From Rhodospirillaceae bacterium (GTDB lineage Bacteria > Pseudomonadota > Alphaproteobacteria > Rhodospirillales > JABHCV01): 64,000 nt of DNA. This document shows, one piece after another, positions 44,360-53,398 of this stretch. Every line of letters starts with the position of its first letter. Position 1 is the first letter of the stretch. The notes under the pieces were generated by a model that made no database searches, was not told where the DNA came from, and worked only from the letters and a program-made list of their open reading frames with translations. A program made the translations under genes and the position numbers. The stretch lies in assembly GCA_018662005.1 (NCBI GenBank), contig JABJHA010000016.1:30713-94712 (forward strand). The letters run 5' to 3'.

Positions 44360-45814
44360 TCAAATCAGCTGTCTGGCGAGTTCAAGAAAGACGCCGGGTA
44401 TGAAGAATAACAGTATCGTCACTGCCGCCGTTAATGATAGGGCGATGACAATGGCAAGGGGTGCTTCACCGTGCTCGTCGCCGCTGCCGAATTTTGGTTT
44501 TTTGAAAAAGGCGGCATAGACAATAGGCAGGAAATATCCGGCATTCAAAAGTGTGCTGATGACAATCACGACCACAGCCAGCATCTGCCCTGAATCCAGC
44601 GCCCCGTGCAGGATGTACCACTTTGATATAAATCCGGCTGTTGGCGGCACCCCGATCATCGACAACGCGCCAATGGCAAACGCTCCCATGGTCCACGGCA
44701 TACGCCGCCCTATACCGTCAAGCTGGCTGATCTCGGTCTTGTGGCTGGCGGTGTAAATTGAACCGGCTGCAAAAAACAGGGTGATTTTGCCAAAAGCATG
44801 GACGGCGATATGAAGCCCGGCCCCGACAATCGACAATGGCGCAAGGATAGCAGCCGCCATGATGACGTATGACAACTGGCTGATTGTTGAATAGGCGAGC
44901 CGACGTTTCAGGTTGTCCTGACGAAGCGCGACAATCGATGCAGCAATGATGGTAAACCCCGAAATATAGAGCAGCCAGTCCGGATCAATGCTCACTGACA
45001 GGAAATCAAAACCGAAGATATAAATAATGACTTTGACGAGGGTGAAGACACCCGCCTTGACCACAGCAACCGCGTGCAGCAAGGCGCTGACCGGTGTCGG
45101 GGCGACCATGGCGGCTGGTAGCCAGCGGTGGAACGGCATCAATGCCGCCTTGCCGATGCCGAACATGTAAAGCACCAGCAGAATACCGATGATGGTGTTC
45201 GATGCCTTGCCCTCAAGAATGCCGCCGGGTGTGAAATCAAGGGTTCCGGCGATCATCCACGTCCAGACGATACCCAAAAACAGCAAGCCGATGGACGTTG
45301 ACAACAAAATGCCCAGATAAACGCGGGCCCCGCTTTTGGCCTTATCGGTGCCAGCATGGGCGACCAGCGGGTAGGTGCTGATGGTCAGGGCCTCGTAGAA
45401 AATGAACAATGTCATCATATTGCCGGCGAAGGCGATGGCGATGGCGCTGGCCAGGGCGATGGCGAAACAGACATAGAAGCGGGTCTGGTTTTTTTCATTG
45501 TTGGCCCGCATGTAGCCAATAGAATAGATGGAATTAATGACCCACAGGAAACTGGCGATACAGGCGAACAACATTCCCAAGGGCTCGATGGTGAAGGTGA
45601 TACTGAGACCCGGAAGCATGTTGCCAGCAACCAGCGTTGGTCGTTCGCCATCCAGAACGTATGGGTATAAGGACGTAACCCAATAAAACAAAGTCAGCGC
45701 CGTAACCAGTGTTACGCCCTCACGCAGGTTCGGCCAACGCCCTGTAAAGGCAATCAGAATCGCCCCGATGACGGGTGTGATCAATGCCGCCTGGATGATC
45801 TCTTCAGGGGTCAC
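44360..45814 (-). CDS. Second MrpD/NuoN-like antiporter subunit
   Basis: A 484-residue proton-channel-type membrane protein. Glu in LFIFYEALTIS, Lys in GIGKAALMPFHRWLP and the Lys in AVVKAGVFTLVKV are intact, so it has a full set of ion-path residues. IGYMRANNEKNQTRFY is the usual loop of MrpD/NuoL. A GTG start overlaps the previous stop in GTGA, and its end overlaps the small membrane gene. Confidence 0.88.
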   Translation of the reverse strand: MTPEEIIQAALITPVIGAILIAFTGRWPNLREGVTLVTALTLFYWVTSLYPYVLDGERPTLVAGNMLPGLSITFTIEPLGMLFACIASFLWVINSIYSIGYMRANNEKNQTRFYVCFAIALASAIAIAFAGNMMTLFIFYEALTISTYPLVAHAGTDKAKSGARVYLGILLSTSIGLLFLGIVWTWMIAGTLDFTPGGILEGKASNTIIGILLVLYMFGIGKAALMPFHRWLPAAMVAPTPVSALLHAVAVVKAGVFTLVKVIIYIFGFDFLSVSIDPDWLLYISGFTIIAASIVALRQDNLKRRLAYSTISQLSYVIMAAAILAPLSIVGAGLHIAVHAFGKITLFFAAGSIYTASHKTEISQLDGIGRRMPWTMGAFAIGALSMIGVPPTAGFISKWYILHGALDSGQMLAVVVIVISTLLNAGYFLPIVYAAFFKKPKFGSGDEHGEAPLAIVIALSLTAAVTILLFFIPGVFLELARQLI

Positions 45815-47292
45815 TGAAGGCCCCCATTCAGTAAAGAGCCTGCGGCGTCCAGTGCAATGGACAAGGTGGCCGTCGCGTCAATGCCGAAATAGATACTGGC
45901 GCCGGCCATCACCCACAGGGGAAGCAACATGGACAGCGGTGCTTCTGTGACAGGTGCTGCGTCTTCCGGTGCTTCTTTCAGGTAGGCTGCTTCGACAATG
46001 CGCCACACATAAACAATCGCCAGCAATGAACTTAGCACAATCAGGATAGCGACAGGCCACATGCCCGCTTCGAGGGCGGCGCGAACCAGATACCACTTGG
46101 AAACAAAACCGACTGTCATGGGAATGCCGATCAGGCTTAACCCACCGATGACAATCGCCGCCATTGTCCATGGCATACGGGTGCCCAAGCCGTACATGTC
46201 CCTGATGGAAACCCCGCCCACACGCAAAGCAATGCAGCCAAGCCCCATGAAGATGGCGCATTTCATGATTGCGTGATTGAACAGATGTATAATGCCCGCC
46301 GCCATTCCAATTTCAGAAGCGAAACTTAAACCCAGGACGATATAACCAATCTGGGCAATACTCGAATAGGCAAACAGACGCTTTATGTTGTCCTGGTATA
46401 TAGCGATGCCTGACGCCGCGAACATGGCGATGATGGAAAGCGCCATCAGGATATTCTGCAGGTCCAGTACCTGAAAAACATTGACCGCACCAAAGACCGT
46501 GAAAATGATGCGGATCAGAATATAGACAGCAACTTTGGTCGCCGTGGCGGCAAGAAACGCCGTCACCACCGAAGGGGCATACGTGTAGGCATTTGGCAGC
46601 CATAGATGCAGCGGGAAAAGCGCCAGTTTCAAACAGATGCCAACGGTCAAAAACGCCAGTGCCGCCTGAATGACCCGGGTATTGGCTATTGTTGGCATCA
46701 GGGTCGCCAGATCAGCCATGTTCAGGGTGCCGGTCATCATGTACATCAGGCCGACGCCGATAATGTAGAAGGTCGCCCCGATGGTGCCCATGATCAGGTA
46801 GCGATAGGCAGCCGTTAAGGCGCGCCTGTCACGGCCCAGACTGATCATCACGTAAGAGGACAGTGAAGATATTTCCAGAAAGACAAAAAGATTGAACACG
46901 TCACCGGTGATCGTGATGCCCAGCAAACCGGTCAGGCACAACAGGAACATGGTGTAAAACAGATAGATCCGTTCGGCAGGTATCTCCGCCTCGATACTAC
47001 GTCGGGCGTATGTCATCACAAGCGAGCCGATGGCCGATACAATGACCAGAACAAAAGCGCCGACTTTATCGAGTACGTATTCAATACCCCAAGGGGCCGC
47101 CCAACCACCGATACGGTAAGTAATCGTGCCGCCGTCCAGAACCTGCATCAGCAAAGACAGGGAAATGGCCAGTGTCGTCCACGTAACGGTCAGGGTCAGC
47201 ATCCAGACGAGGCGCGGATTGCGAAGGATCAGGGCAAGCGGCGCCATCAGCAACGGCAGGACAACCTGAAGGGCGGGTAGCTGAGCGGACAT
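45811..47292 (-). CDS. mrpD: Antiporter subunit MrpD
   Basis: A 493-residue membrane protein of the Mrp/Mnh complex. It has Glu in NLFVFLEISSLSSYV, Lys and His in CLKLALFPLHLWLPNAY, and the later Lys in ATATKVAVY. It directly follows mrpC (TGATG overlap), the usual position of MrpD, and so is chosen as the true MrpD of the three. The ATG shares its A with the mrpC stop; a TTG one codon earlier is less likely. Confidence 0.9.
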   Translation of the reverse strand: MSAQLPALQVVLPLLMAPLALILRNPRLVWMLTLTVTWTTLAISLSLLMQVLDGGTITYRIGGWAAPWGIEYVLDKVGAFVLVIVSAIGSLVMTYARRSIEAEIPAERIYLFYTMFLLCLTGLLGITITGDVFNLFVFLEISSLSSYVMISLGRDRRALTAAYRYLIMGTIGATFYIIGVGLMYMMTGTLNMADLATLMPTIANTRVIQAALAFLTVGICLKLALFPLHLWLPNAYTYAPSVVTAFLAATATKVAVYILIRIIFTVFGAVNVFQVLDLQNILMALSIIAMFAASGIAIYQDNIKRLFAYSSIAQIGYIVLGLSFASEIGMAAGIIHLFNHAIMKCAIFMGLGCIALRVGGVSIRDMYGLGTRMPWTMAAIVIGGLSLIGIPMTVGFVSKWYLVRAALEAGMWPVAILIVLSSLLAIVYVWRIVEAAYLKEAPEDAAPVTEAPLSMLLPLWVMAGASIYFGIDATATLSIALDAAGSLLNGGLQ

Positions 47293-47675
47293 CAAGAGGC
47301 TAACCCTCGTTCTTTTTCCTGATCCTCTTTTTCAAGAACGTCTATTTCATCATCCTCGATGGTGTCGAAGGCGCCCTTGATGCGCACGATAAGGGCCAGG
47401 CCAAGGGCGGTGGTTGCAACACCGACAACGATGGCCGTCAGGATCAGGACATGGGGAAGGGGGTTGCTGAAAATTTCGATGCCATCGGCCAGAATCGGTG
47501 CGGTGCCGCCTTTGACCTTGCCCATGGAAATATAGAAAACAAAAACAGAGACCTGAAAAACGTTCAACCCGATGATTTTTTTAATCAGGTTGTGTTGTGC
47601 AATGACCATGTAAAAGCCCATCATCATCAGCACGATAACGATCCAGTAATTGAACAGGCCGGTAAAGGTGTCCAT
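47292..47675 (-). CDS. mrpC: Antiporter subunit MrpC (NuoK-like)
   Basis: A 127-residue membrane protein with three hydrophobic segments. FYMVIAQHNLIKKIIGLNVFQVSVFVFY is the NuoK/MrpC pattern (span of residues 21-48, quoted only in part as LIKKIIGLNVFQ), then PLPHVLILTAIVVGVATTALGLAL. The C-terminal tail is acidic and charged. It starts 4 bases after mrpB. Confidence 0.92.
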   Translation of the reverse strand: MDTFTGLFNYWIVIVLMMMGFYMVIAQHNLIKKIIGLNVFQVSVFVFYISMGKVKGGTAPILADGIEIFSNPLPHVLILTAIVVGVATTALGLALIVRIKGAFDTIEDDEIDVLEKEDQEKERGLAS

Positions 47676-47679
47676 GACT

Positions 47680-48114
47680 TCAATCTTCCTTTACGGCGCG
47701 AAGGCGGCCATCAAAAATAAGGAAGATCGTAATCATTGCACCGGACACAGTGGTGCCGACGCCAAATTCAATCAGTGTAATGCCCAGGTGCTGACCGGCG
47801 TGCTGGTCCTGGGCGAGCATGGAATAATCGAGAAAATCCCCACCCAGCATCATGGCGACCACACCGACACCGGCATAGAGCAACAAACCGGAAGCCAGCA
47901 GTGTTCGCGTTAGCCAGGCGGGCGCTACCTTGCGGGCATTGTCGACACCAAAAATCAGGGCGTAAAGAATGAAGGCTGCGGCGAAGATGACACCGGCCTG
48001 AAAACCACCACCCGGCCCAAAATCTCCATGGAACTGGACGTACAGGGCGAATACCATAATTGGCGGGATCAGTAGTTTTGAGACAACCCGAAGAATGGAA
48101 GCACGATTGAGCAT
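47680..48114 (-). CDS. mrpB: Antiporter subunit MrpB
   Basis: A 144-residue membrane protein with the MnhB domain: a start helix, YVQFHGDFGPGGGFQAGVIF (the family signature), then three further hydrophobic segments, ending GITLIEFGVGTTVSGAMITIF. The start overlaps the preceding gene's stop as TGATG. Confidence 0.92.
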   Translation of the reverse strand: MLNRASILRVVSKLLIPPIMVFALYVQFHGDFGPGGGFQAGVIFAAAFILYALIFGVDNARKVAPAWLTRTLLASGLLLYAGVGVVAMMLGGDFLDYSMLAQDQHAGQHLGITLIEFGVGTTVSGAMITIFLIFDGRLRAVKED

Positions 48115-48668
48115 CAGGCTTGTTGCTCCTTCTTTACGGCACTTTCTGGTTTTGGGACCGGTTTTTTGCGCCGCCGGGCCCGCCCGATCAGCGCCATCAC
48201 GCCAACCGCCGCAGTAAAGACCACCGTAACCTCACCCAGGGTATCGTAACCGCGATAACTGGCCAGGACGGAAGTCACAATATTGGGCGGGCCAACTTCC
48301 TGGGCTGATTTTTCGATGTAGTGGGGCGCTACATGATGGTGAATAGGGGCGCCCGGATCTCCGAAATGGGGCATGTCCAGGGTCGCATAAATCAACAACG
48401 CACCCGTCGCCGTAACGATAGCCAAAGGGAGGGGAACCAGAAGTTTTGCTTCTTTGTCCATGTGCGTGGTCAGGGCAAGGGTGCCCAGCATCAAAACTGT
48501 TGAAATACCGGCGCCGACGGCGGCCTCGGTAAAGGCGACGTCGACGGCGTCCATCACAACGTAAAGAGCCGCCGCCAGCATGCTGTAGATGCCTGACATC
48601 ATCACTGCCGCGAACAAATTGTGAATGCGCACCAGGGAATAGGCCGTAACAGCCATAAAAGAAAGCAA
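48114..48668 (-). CDS. MrpA C-terminal-like subunit (MbhD/MbhE, DUF4040)
   Basis: A 184-residue membrane protein equal to the C-terminal part of MrpA. NLFAAVMMSGIYSMLAAALYVVMDAVDVAFTEAAVGAG (residues 16-53; mark: DVAFTEAAVGAG) is the DUF4040 domain, then a second domain like MbhE with YRGYDTLGEVTVVFTAAVGVM. A split-off MrpA C-terminus is typical of Mbh/Mbx-like modules. The given start is a TTG with no clear ribosome site. A CTG at 48683 overlaps the mrpG stop as CTGA and would add five residues closer to the family N-terminus. Confidence 0.83.
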   Translation of the reverse strand: MLSFMAVTAYSLVRIHNLFAAVMMSGIYSMLAAALYVVMDAVDVAFTEAAVGAGISTVLMLGTLALTTHMDKEAKLLVPLPLAIVTATGALLIYATLDMPHFGDPGAPIHHHVAPHYIEKSAQEVGPPNIVTSVLASYRGYDTLGEVTVVFTAAVGVMALIGRARRRKKPVPKPESAVKKEQQA

Positions 48669-48679
48669 GGTAATGACGA

Positions 48680-49057
48680 TCAGGTCTTCGATAACCTTCT
48701 CCTCTCTTCTTCAAGTTCTTTCATCAGGGCCAGTTCTTTTTCGTCCGTATCATCATCATCGCAAAGCGGGATCATTCCCGCATCAAGGGCGGCGCGGGCC
48801 AAGGCATGGGTTGCAGTCGGCAGGGTGAACATCAGGAACAGGATAATCAAAAGTATCTTGATCGACACCAATGTCAGCCCGGCTTGCAGGATCATGCCAA
48901 CAAACAGCATGACGACGCCCATGGTGTCGATGATGCCAGCGGCGTGAATGCGCGAAAACACATCCGGCAACCTGATCAGGCCGATGGCTCCAATCAGCAT
49001 GAAAATGGAACCACCGAGAAACAGTCCCCAACTGGCGATATTGATCATCATGTCCAT
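48680..49057 (-). CDS. mrpG: Antiporter subunit MrpG
   Basis: A 125-residue membrane protein with three hydrophobic segments. IGLIRLPDVFSRIHAAG, then DTMGVVMLFVGM and LLIILFLMFTLPTATHALARAA, is the MrpG/MnhG pattern. The C-terminal tail is highly acidic (DDDDTDEKE). The ATG shares its A with the mrpF stop (TGATG). Confidence 0.92.
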   Translation of the reverse strand: MDMMINIASWGLFLGGSIFMLIGAIGLIRLPDVFSRIHAAGIIDTMGVVMLFVGMILQAGLTLVSIKILLIILFLMFTLPTATHALARAALDAGMIPLCDDDDTDEKELALMKELEEERRRLSKT

Positions 49058-49344
49058 CAAATGTCACCCGGGTCGTCATCACGCAGGGGTTGGGCAAGGT
49101 CTCCGAAGCGGACGAACTTGGACACCGCGATGATGCCGATAAAACTAATCAGGGCATAAACCAGCGCGATATCAAGGAATTCTGGTCGACCCGTCAAAAA
49201 CCCGTAAACAGAGATCAACAGGACTGTCAGCGTGCCGAAACTGTTGATTGCAAGAATCCGGTCGTAAACAGTTGGTCCCTTCAAGGCCCTGACAAGGACA
49301 AGAAGCATGGAGATCAGAATGGCGAGGGTGGCTGCGCTGAACAT
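49057..49344 (-). CDS. mrpF: Antiporter subunit MrpF
   Basis: A 95-residue membrane protein with three hydrophobic segments; RALKGPTVYDRILAINSFGT is the MrpF signature. It starts one base after the mrpE stop. A longer in-frame version would begin inside mrpE and is rejected. Confidence 0.92.
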   Translation of the reverse strand: MFSAATLAILISMLLVLVRALKGPTVYDRILAINSFGTLTVLLISVYGFLTGRPEFLDIALVYALISFIGIIAVSKFVRFGDLAQPLRDDDPGDI

Positions 49345-49345
49345 A

Positions 49346-49843
49346 TCAGGTGTTTTCCACCGTGCCGTCGGCCGAACCTTCGACGGCGTGGACCCGGCGA
49401 TCCATTTCGCCACTAAGCAACCCTTCAATGGAAACGGGGGTAAGGGCGTGAACTTCCAGGGCGCCATTATCCAGTCCCAGGGTTACGGTTCCCGGGGTCA
49501 AGGTGATTGAATTTGCGTAAAAGACGTGCCCCAGTTCGGTGACCTGTAAAGACTTGATATGCAACACCTTTGGCGTAATTGGCAATTTCGGGTCGAGAAT
49601 GACCCGGGCAACGTCGAAGTTGGCCTTGACGATTTCCCAGGCCAGCCAGGGCCAATATAACAAAGCCCGCCAGCTGATATGGATAGGATGACCTTCATGG
49701 TCAATCACATCCATGCGATTGGCAAAAATGACCACAACGACGACCGAGCCCAGGCCAAGCGCTAGAAGCCAGGTTTCAAATATACCCGACAGCATCAACC
49801 ATAATAACCCCATTACACTGCCAAGGCTTAACGCGTGTAGCAA
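49346..49843 (-). CDS. mrpE: Antiporter subunit MrpE
   Basis: A 165-residue protein with two N-terminal membrane segments and a cytoplasmic domain. SITLTPGTVTLGLDNG, then LEVHAL, is the MrpE signature. A TTG start follows AGGGAGA at about 6 nt, so it is well supported. It is the first gene of the leftward antiporter operon; its promoter must lie in the region shared with the divergent DUF192 gene. Confidence 0.9.
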   Translation of the reverse strand: MLHALSLGSVMGLLWLMLSGIFETWLLALGLGSVVVVVIFANRMDVIDHEGHPIHISWRALLYWPWLAWEIVKANFDVARVILDPKLPITPKVLHIKSLQVTELGHVFYANSITLTPGTVTLGLDNGALEVHALTPVSIEGLLSGEMDRRVHAVEGSADGTVENT

Positions 49844-49897
49844 ATTGTTCTCCCTTCAGGGTGGTTTTTTACACCAACAGACAATAGATTTGTCGGC

Positions 49898-50455
49898 ATG
49901 TTCGAGCCAGCGAAAAAGCATCCTGTTTTATCGATTTCCGCACTTCGGGAAAGTGCGGCGGTGTTGTTCCCGCCGGGTCGATTTGTAAAAGTCCTGTTTT
50001 TCATCATGCTGTTGGCAGGGGGGCTTGGCGGATTGTCGGGAGCTGTTTTTTCAGATGAAAATCAGGATGTGTTTTTTGAGCACTCCGAGCTGACAATCGT
50101 TACCACCACCAGCCGACATCATTTTCGCATCGAGTTGGCAAAAAGTATGGCTGCCCGTATGCGTGGTTTGATGGAACGCCGCCATCTGGATGGTGACGCG
50201 GGGATGTTATTCGATTATTCAAAGCCCAAACAAATTCACATGTGGATGAAAAACACCTTCATTCCCCTTGATATGATTTTTATCGACAGGTCGGGCAGGA
50301 TTGTTCTTATTGTGGAAAATACCACACCCTTTTCTACAGATGTTATTGCCTCTCCCGGGCCGGTTCTGGCCGTTTTGGAATTGAACGGCGGCACGGCGGC
50401 ACGGCTGGCTATAAAGACTGGCGATAGGGTGATCCATGATATCTTCCGGCCTTAG
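49898..50455 (+). CDS. DUF192 family exported protein
   Basis: A 185-residue protein. A membrane or signal segment lies at residues 31-50, preceded by a 30-residue charged head. The DUF192 domain follows: FRIELAKSMAARMRGLMERR, MLFDYSKPKQIHMWMKNTF, LDMIFID and VLELNGGTA. The family is widespread and its function is not established. A later start at ATG 50009, just before the membrane segment end, is less likely. Confidence 0.85.
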   Translation: MFEPAKKHPVLSISALRESAAVLFPPGRFVKVLFFIMLLAGGLGGLSGAVFSDENQDVFFEHSELTIVTTTSRHHFRIELAKSMAARMRGLMERRHLDGDAGMLFDYSKPKQIHMWMKNTFIPLDMIFIDRSGRIVLIVENTTPFSTDVIASPGPVLAVLELNGGTAARLAIKTGDRVIHDIFRP

Positions 50456-50503
50456 AACAGTTAAGATTGTGTGCTACAGGAAAAATCGGCTACTTTAGGT
50501 ATT

Positions 50504-50977
50504 ATGAAGAAAACTGATAAAAAACCGGCCAAAAAACGAGCCGCTCGACGCAAGGTTTCCGTTGATGGGCCGCGTCCCGTTGATATTCATGTTGGTGGTC
50601 GATTGCGCTTACGCCGCACCCTCTTGGGCATAAGCCAGGAAAAACTCGCCGATTCGGTCAATCTGACATTTCAGCAAATTCAGAAATACGAGCGCGGCGC
50701 CAACCGCATGGGGGCATCCAGACTTTATGAAATAGCGGGCATTCTTGATGTTTCCATTGGTTACTTCTTCGATGAGATGCCAAGGGATGTGCAAAATACC
50801 AAAGGCTCTTTCGCCAAGGGAATGGCCGATAAAACGCAGACAAAAATAGATGCTGACCCGCTGACCCGGCGTGAAACCCTGGAACTGGTTCGAGCCTACT
50901 ACAAGATTACCAATCCGTCTGTCCGCAAGCGCCTGTACGAGCTGATCCGCTCGATCGGAAAATCAAGGCCTAAATAG
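50504..50977 (+). CDS. XRE-family HTH transcriptional regulator
   Basis: A 157-residue regulator. A Lys/Arg-rich head (residues 1-20) precedes a Cro/CI helix-turn-helix (residues 29-85: RRTLLGISQEKLADSVNLT, then QIQKYERGANRMGASRLY). The C-terminal helices (ETLELVRAYYKI, VRKRLYELIRSI) likely dimerise. This is the common alphaproteobacterial XRE type found in one or more copies per genome. A GTG 33 nt upstream is an alternative start. The end overlaps the convergent small membrane gene by 15 bases. Confidence 0.88.
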   Translation: MKKTDKKPAKKRAARRKVSVDGPRPVDIHVGGRLRLRRTLLGISQEKLADSVNLTFQQIQKYERGANRMGASRLYEIAGILDVSIGYFFDEMPRDVQNTKGSFAKGMADKTQTKIDADPLTRRETLELVRAYYKITNPSVRKRLYELIRSIGKSRPK

Positions 50978-51169
50978 TTTTACGGCAAGCAGGGCGCTGG
51001 GCGCCAGGTGCCAGAAAACATCGAATATATCCAGTGGCTTTTTCAGCGTTCCGGCCATTAACATCCTGAATTTTTCCAGCAGATGTGGTTCGGGTGTGAA
51101 CGGTGCCAACGCCATCAGTATTGCCGCAACGACGAGCATTCCGGTCGGTATTCTGTCTAGCCATTCCAT
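50963..51169 (-). CDS. Small inner-membrane protein (often named RND transporter)
   Basis: A 68-residue protein with one clear membrane segment (residues 8-25, MLVVAAILMALAPFTPEPH) and a second weaker one near the end. It resembles a widespread small protein loosely named RND transporter in databases although too short to be one. AAGG at 6-nt spacing supports the ATG; a longer form starting 36 nt earlier is unlikely. Confidence 0.65.
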   Translation of the reverse strand: MEWLDRIPTGMLVVAAILMALAPFTPEPHLLEKFRMLMAGTLKKPLDIFDVFWHLAPSALLAVKLFRP

Positions 51170-51250
51170 AATGGGCCTTTTAAGGACGAATGCTTGCGTG
51201 GGCAAGAAGAATGGGTAATTTTAAATTTTTGTTCCTGACAGGAGACCAAA

Positions 51251-51775
51251 GTGATTAGACAGCTTATTCTTGGCAGATCAGTTATTGCCGCCGGTGGCAT
51301 CTTGATACTGGTTTGCCTTGTTTCGCCCGGGCAGGCGCATTCTGCCGATATTATCATGGTCCGGCGTATGACGATGGAATTGGCGGTTGATGTGGCACGT
51401 GCCGCCGTACAGTCCTGCCGGGACGCGGGTTATCAGGCCTCTGCGGTGGTTGTCGACAGGGTCGGAATTGTTCAGGCAGTCATGCGCGATACACTGGCCA
51501 ACAGGTTTACCCTGCAGGCGGCTGAAGACAAGGCCAATGCGGTGATTCTATCAGGCGTAGATTCGTCTGAATTTCGTCTCAATCGCCAGGATATTCGTCC
51601 CGAAATCAATCAAATCGAAGGTGTGTTGATGATGGATGGCGGCGTTGCTATCCGGGCCGCCGGTTCGATCATCGGCGCCGTTGGGGTCAGTGGCGCTCCG
51701 GGCGGCGACAAGGATGAAATTTGTGCCCGGGCAGGGGTGGACGAGGTTCAGGACCGTCTCGACTTTGCTGATTGA
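51251..51775 (+). CDS. GlcG/HbpS-family exported protein
   Basis: A 174-residue protein with a signal peptide (cleavage near QAHSA, about residue 32). The GlcG/HbpS fold follows: DVARAAVQSCRDAGYQASAVVVDRVG, FTLQAAEDKANAV, GGVAIRAAGSIIGAVGVSGAPGGDKDEICARAG (marks: VGVSGAPGGDKDE). Members bind heme or act near glycolate genes; the role here is unknown. GTG start with CAGGAG at 7 nt. Confidence 0.85.
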   Translation: MIRQLILGRSVIAAGGILILVCLVSPGQAHSADIIMVRRMTMELAVDVARAAVQSCRDAGYQASAVVVDRVGIVQAVMRDTLANRFTLQAAEDKANAVILSGVDSSEFRLNRQDIRPEINQIEGVLMMDGGVAIRAAGSIIGAVGVSGAPGGDKDEICARAGVDEVQDRLDFAD

Positions 51776-51833
51776 TAAAGCTTGAAATTAGGCTCTTGCT
51801 TATATGACTATAAAACCCTAGAACCCCCTGATA

Positions 51834-51910
<77 letters not shown>

Positions 51911-51985
51911 CTCTCAATTGGCTCTTCCTATGGCGCAGAATTGTTGTATTCTTTTGTGCAGGTTATCCCCTATGGAGAAATTCCG

Positions 51986-52285
51986 ATGAGCCAGGTCCGC
52001 ATCTATCAACCGACCAAGAACGCCATGCAGTCAGGTCGTGCCAAATTGGGTGGCTGGGTGCTTGAACATGAACCCGGTGCGGCCAAACGGGCAGATCCGT
52101 TGATGGGCTGGATTGGCTCTGACGATGATACCAAGGGGCAGGTTTGCCTGCGCTTTGAAACCCGCGATGAAGCGGTCGCCTTCGCCAAAATAAATGACCT
52201 GGATTACAGCGTTACCGAACCCAAAGTCAGGCGGGTTAAACCGAAAGACTACTCGGCCAATTTCGCTTACGACCGCATCAGATAA
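51986..52285 (+). CDS. NADH dehydrogenase accessory subunit NDUFS4-like (ETC complex I 18-kDa)
   Basis: A 99-residue homologue of the mitochondrial complex I subunit NDUFS4, found in alphaproteobacteria as a supernumerary subunit. VRIYQPTKNAMQSG, WVLEHEP, WIGSDDD, LRFETRDEAVAFAK and NFAYDRIR are family marks. GGAGAAA at 7 nt supports the ATG; an earlier ATG lacks one. It sits between two tRNA genes. Confidence 0.92.
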   Translation: MSQVRIYQPTKNAMQSGRAKLGGWVLEHEPGAAKRADPLMGWIGSDDDTKGQVCLRFETRDEAVAFAKINDLDYSVTEPKVRRVKPKDYSANFAYDRIR

Positions 52286-52297
52286 AGCGGTCCAAAA

Positions 52298-52374
52298 GGC
52301 CCCGTAGCTCAACCGGATAGAGCGCGAGATTTCTAATCTTGAGGTTGCAGGTTCGAGTCCTGCCGGGGTCACCA
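52298..52374 (+). tRNA. tRNA-Arg (TCT)
   Basis: A 77-nt cloverleaf with CCA encoded. The acceptor GGCCCCG pairs with CGGGGTC (one G-T). The anticodon stem CGAGA/TCTTG holds the loop TTTCTAA with anticodon TCT at 52332-52334. The T arm GCAGG-TTCGAGT-CCTGC is perfect. Confidence 0.96.
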
Positions 52375-52438
52375 TCTCCTCAAGCTTAAGTCTAAAAAAG
52401 ACATAATTTTCAATCTTTTTTTGGGGGGTAGAGAAAAC

Positions 52439-53398
52439 ATGAGAATTTATAATAAGTTAGACCGATGCCTGTTGATGGCATCTTTTTCTGCAATTATTTT
52501 CAGCAGCTTATTCACGGGCGATTTGGCGCGGGCCGAAGAGATGCCTCTGGCCGATCTGCACTTCCACCCGGACTCCAGCAGTTCACCGGGTAAAATGCTG
52601 AAGGAACAGGACCAAAGCGGCGTTAAGTGGGCAGGGTTGGGCGTCAAAGGTGCAAACGCCGATAGCAGGGGGACTGAAGCTGACTTTTCGGCAGCGTTTG
52701 GCAACCGGCTGATCTTGTTTGGCGGGCAGTCGGAACTGAACCTGATTTTCAAGAAGGGCGGATTGAAGGCTGCTGAATCCGCAACAACGCCAGAATTTAA
52801 AAAATTGATGGCACGTTTGGAAGAGGACCTGAAGTCAAAAAGAATTAAGGGTATTGGCGAGATTTTCGTCAACAACAAGACGAGTTCCCAAACCGGATGG
52901 ATGAAGCGCAGGATGAAAACCGACGCTGCCTCAATGCGTGCAATTTTTGCGCTGGCGGCAAAGTACAAGGCCTTCGTCGGCATCCATATGGAGTGGAAAT
53001 CAGATTCAGTCAAACAACTGGAAACAGTCTTGAAGGCCTCGCCGGGTATGAAGCTCCTTATTAATCATTGCGGCAGCGAAAACAAAGCCTCGCAGATGCG
53101 ACCGTTCCTGAAGAAATACCCAAACGCCTATTGTGAACTTTCTTTTCGCTATCCACCGGTCATGCCAAAGAAGGCAAAAAGAAGAATTATCTTCACCGAA
53201 AGTTCTTTCGACAAAGATTGGAAGAGTTTGATAGAAGATTTTCCTGATCGCTTCATGATTGGAACCGACGCTCACAATTCCAAACAGTACACTGATTCGA
53301 TCAAAACGGTACGCAAGGGCTTGCTGAAAAAACTAACACCCAAAACCGCCAAAATGGTCGCCTATGGCAATGCACAGAAACTCTTTGATCTTAAATAG
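52439..53398 (+). CDS. Exported amidohydrolase-family protein
   Basis: A 319-residue protein with an N-terminal signal segment (residues 10-31, ending LARAEE). A TIM-barrel metal hydrolase follows: LADLHFHPDSS gives the H-x-H metal site, GIGEIFV the Glu, VGIHMEW and LINHCGS the His ligands, and FMIGTDAHN the Asp. This order resembles TatD or amidohydrolase_2 proteins. An exported version is less usual; the substrate is unknown. A G-rich stretch precedes the ATG. Confidence 0.75.
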   Translation: MRIYNKLDRCLLMASFSAIIFSSLFTGDLARAEEMPLADLHFHPDSSSSPGKMLKEQDQSGVKWAGLGVKGANADSRGTEADFSAAFGNRLILFGGQSELNLIFKKGGLKAAESATTPEFKKLMARLEEDLKSKRIKGIGEIFVNNKTSSQTGWMKRRMKTDAASMRAIFALAAKYKAFVGIHMEWKSDSVKQLETVLKASPGMKLLINHCGSENKASQMRPFLKKYPNAYCELSFRYPPVMPKKAKRRIIFTESSFDKDWKSLIEDFPDRFMIGTDAHNSKQYTDSIKTVRKGLLKKLTPKTAKMVAYGNAQKLFDLK

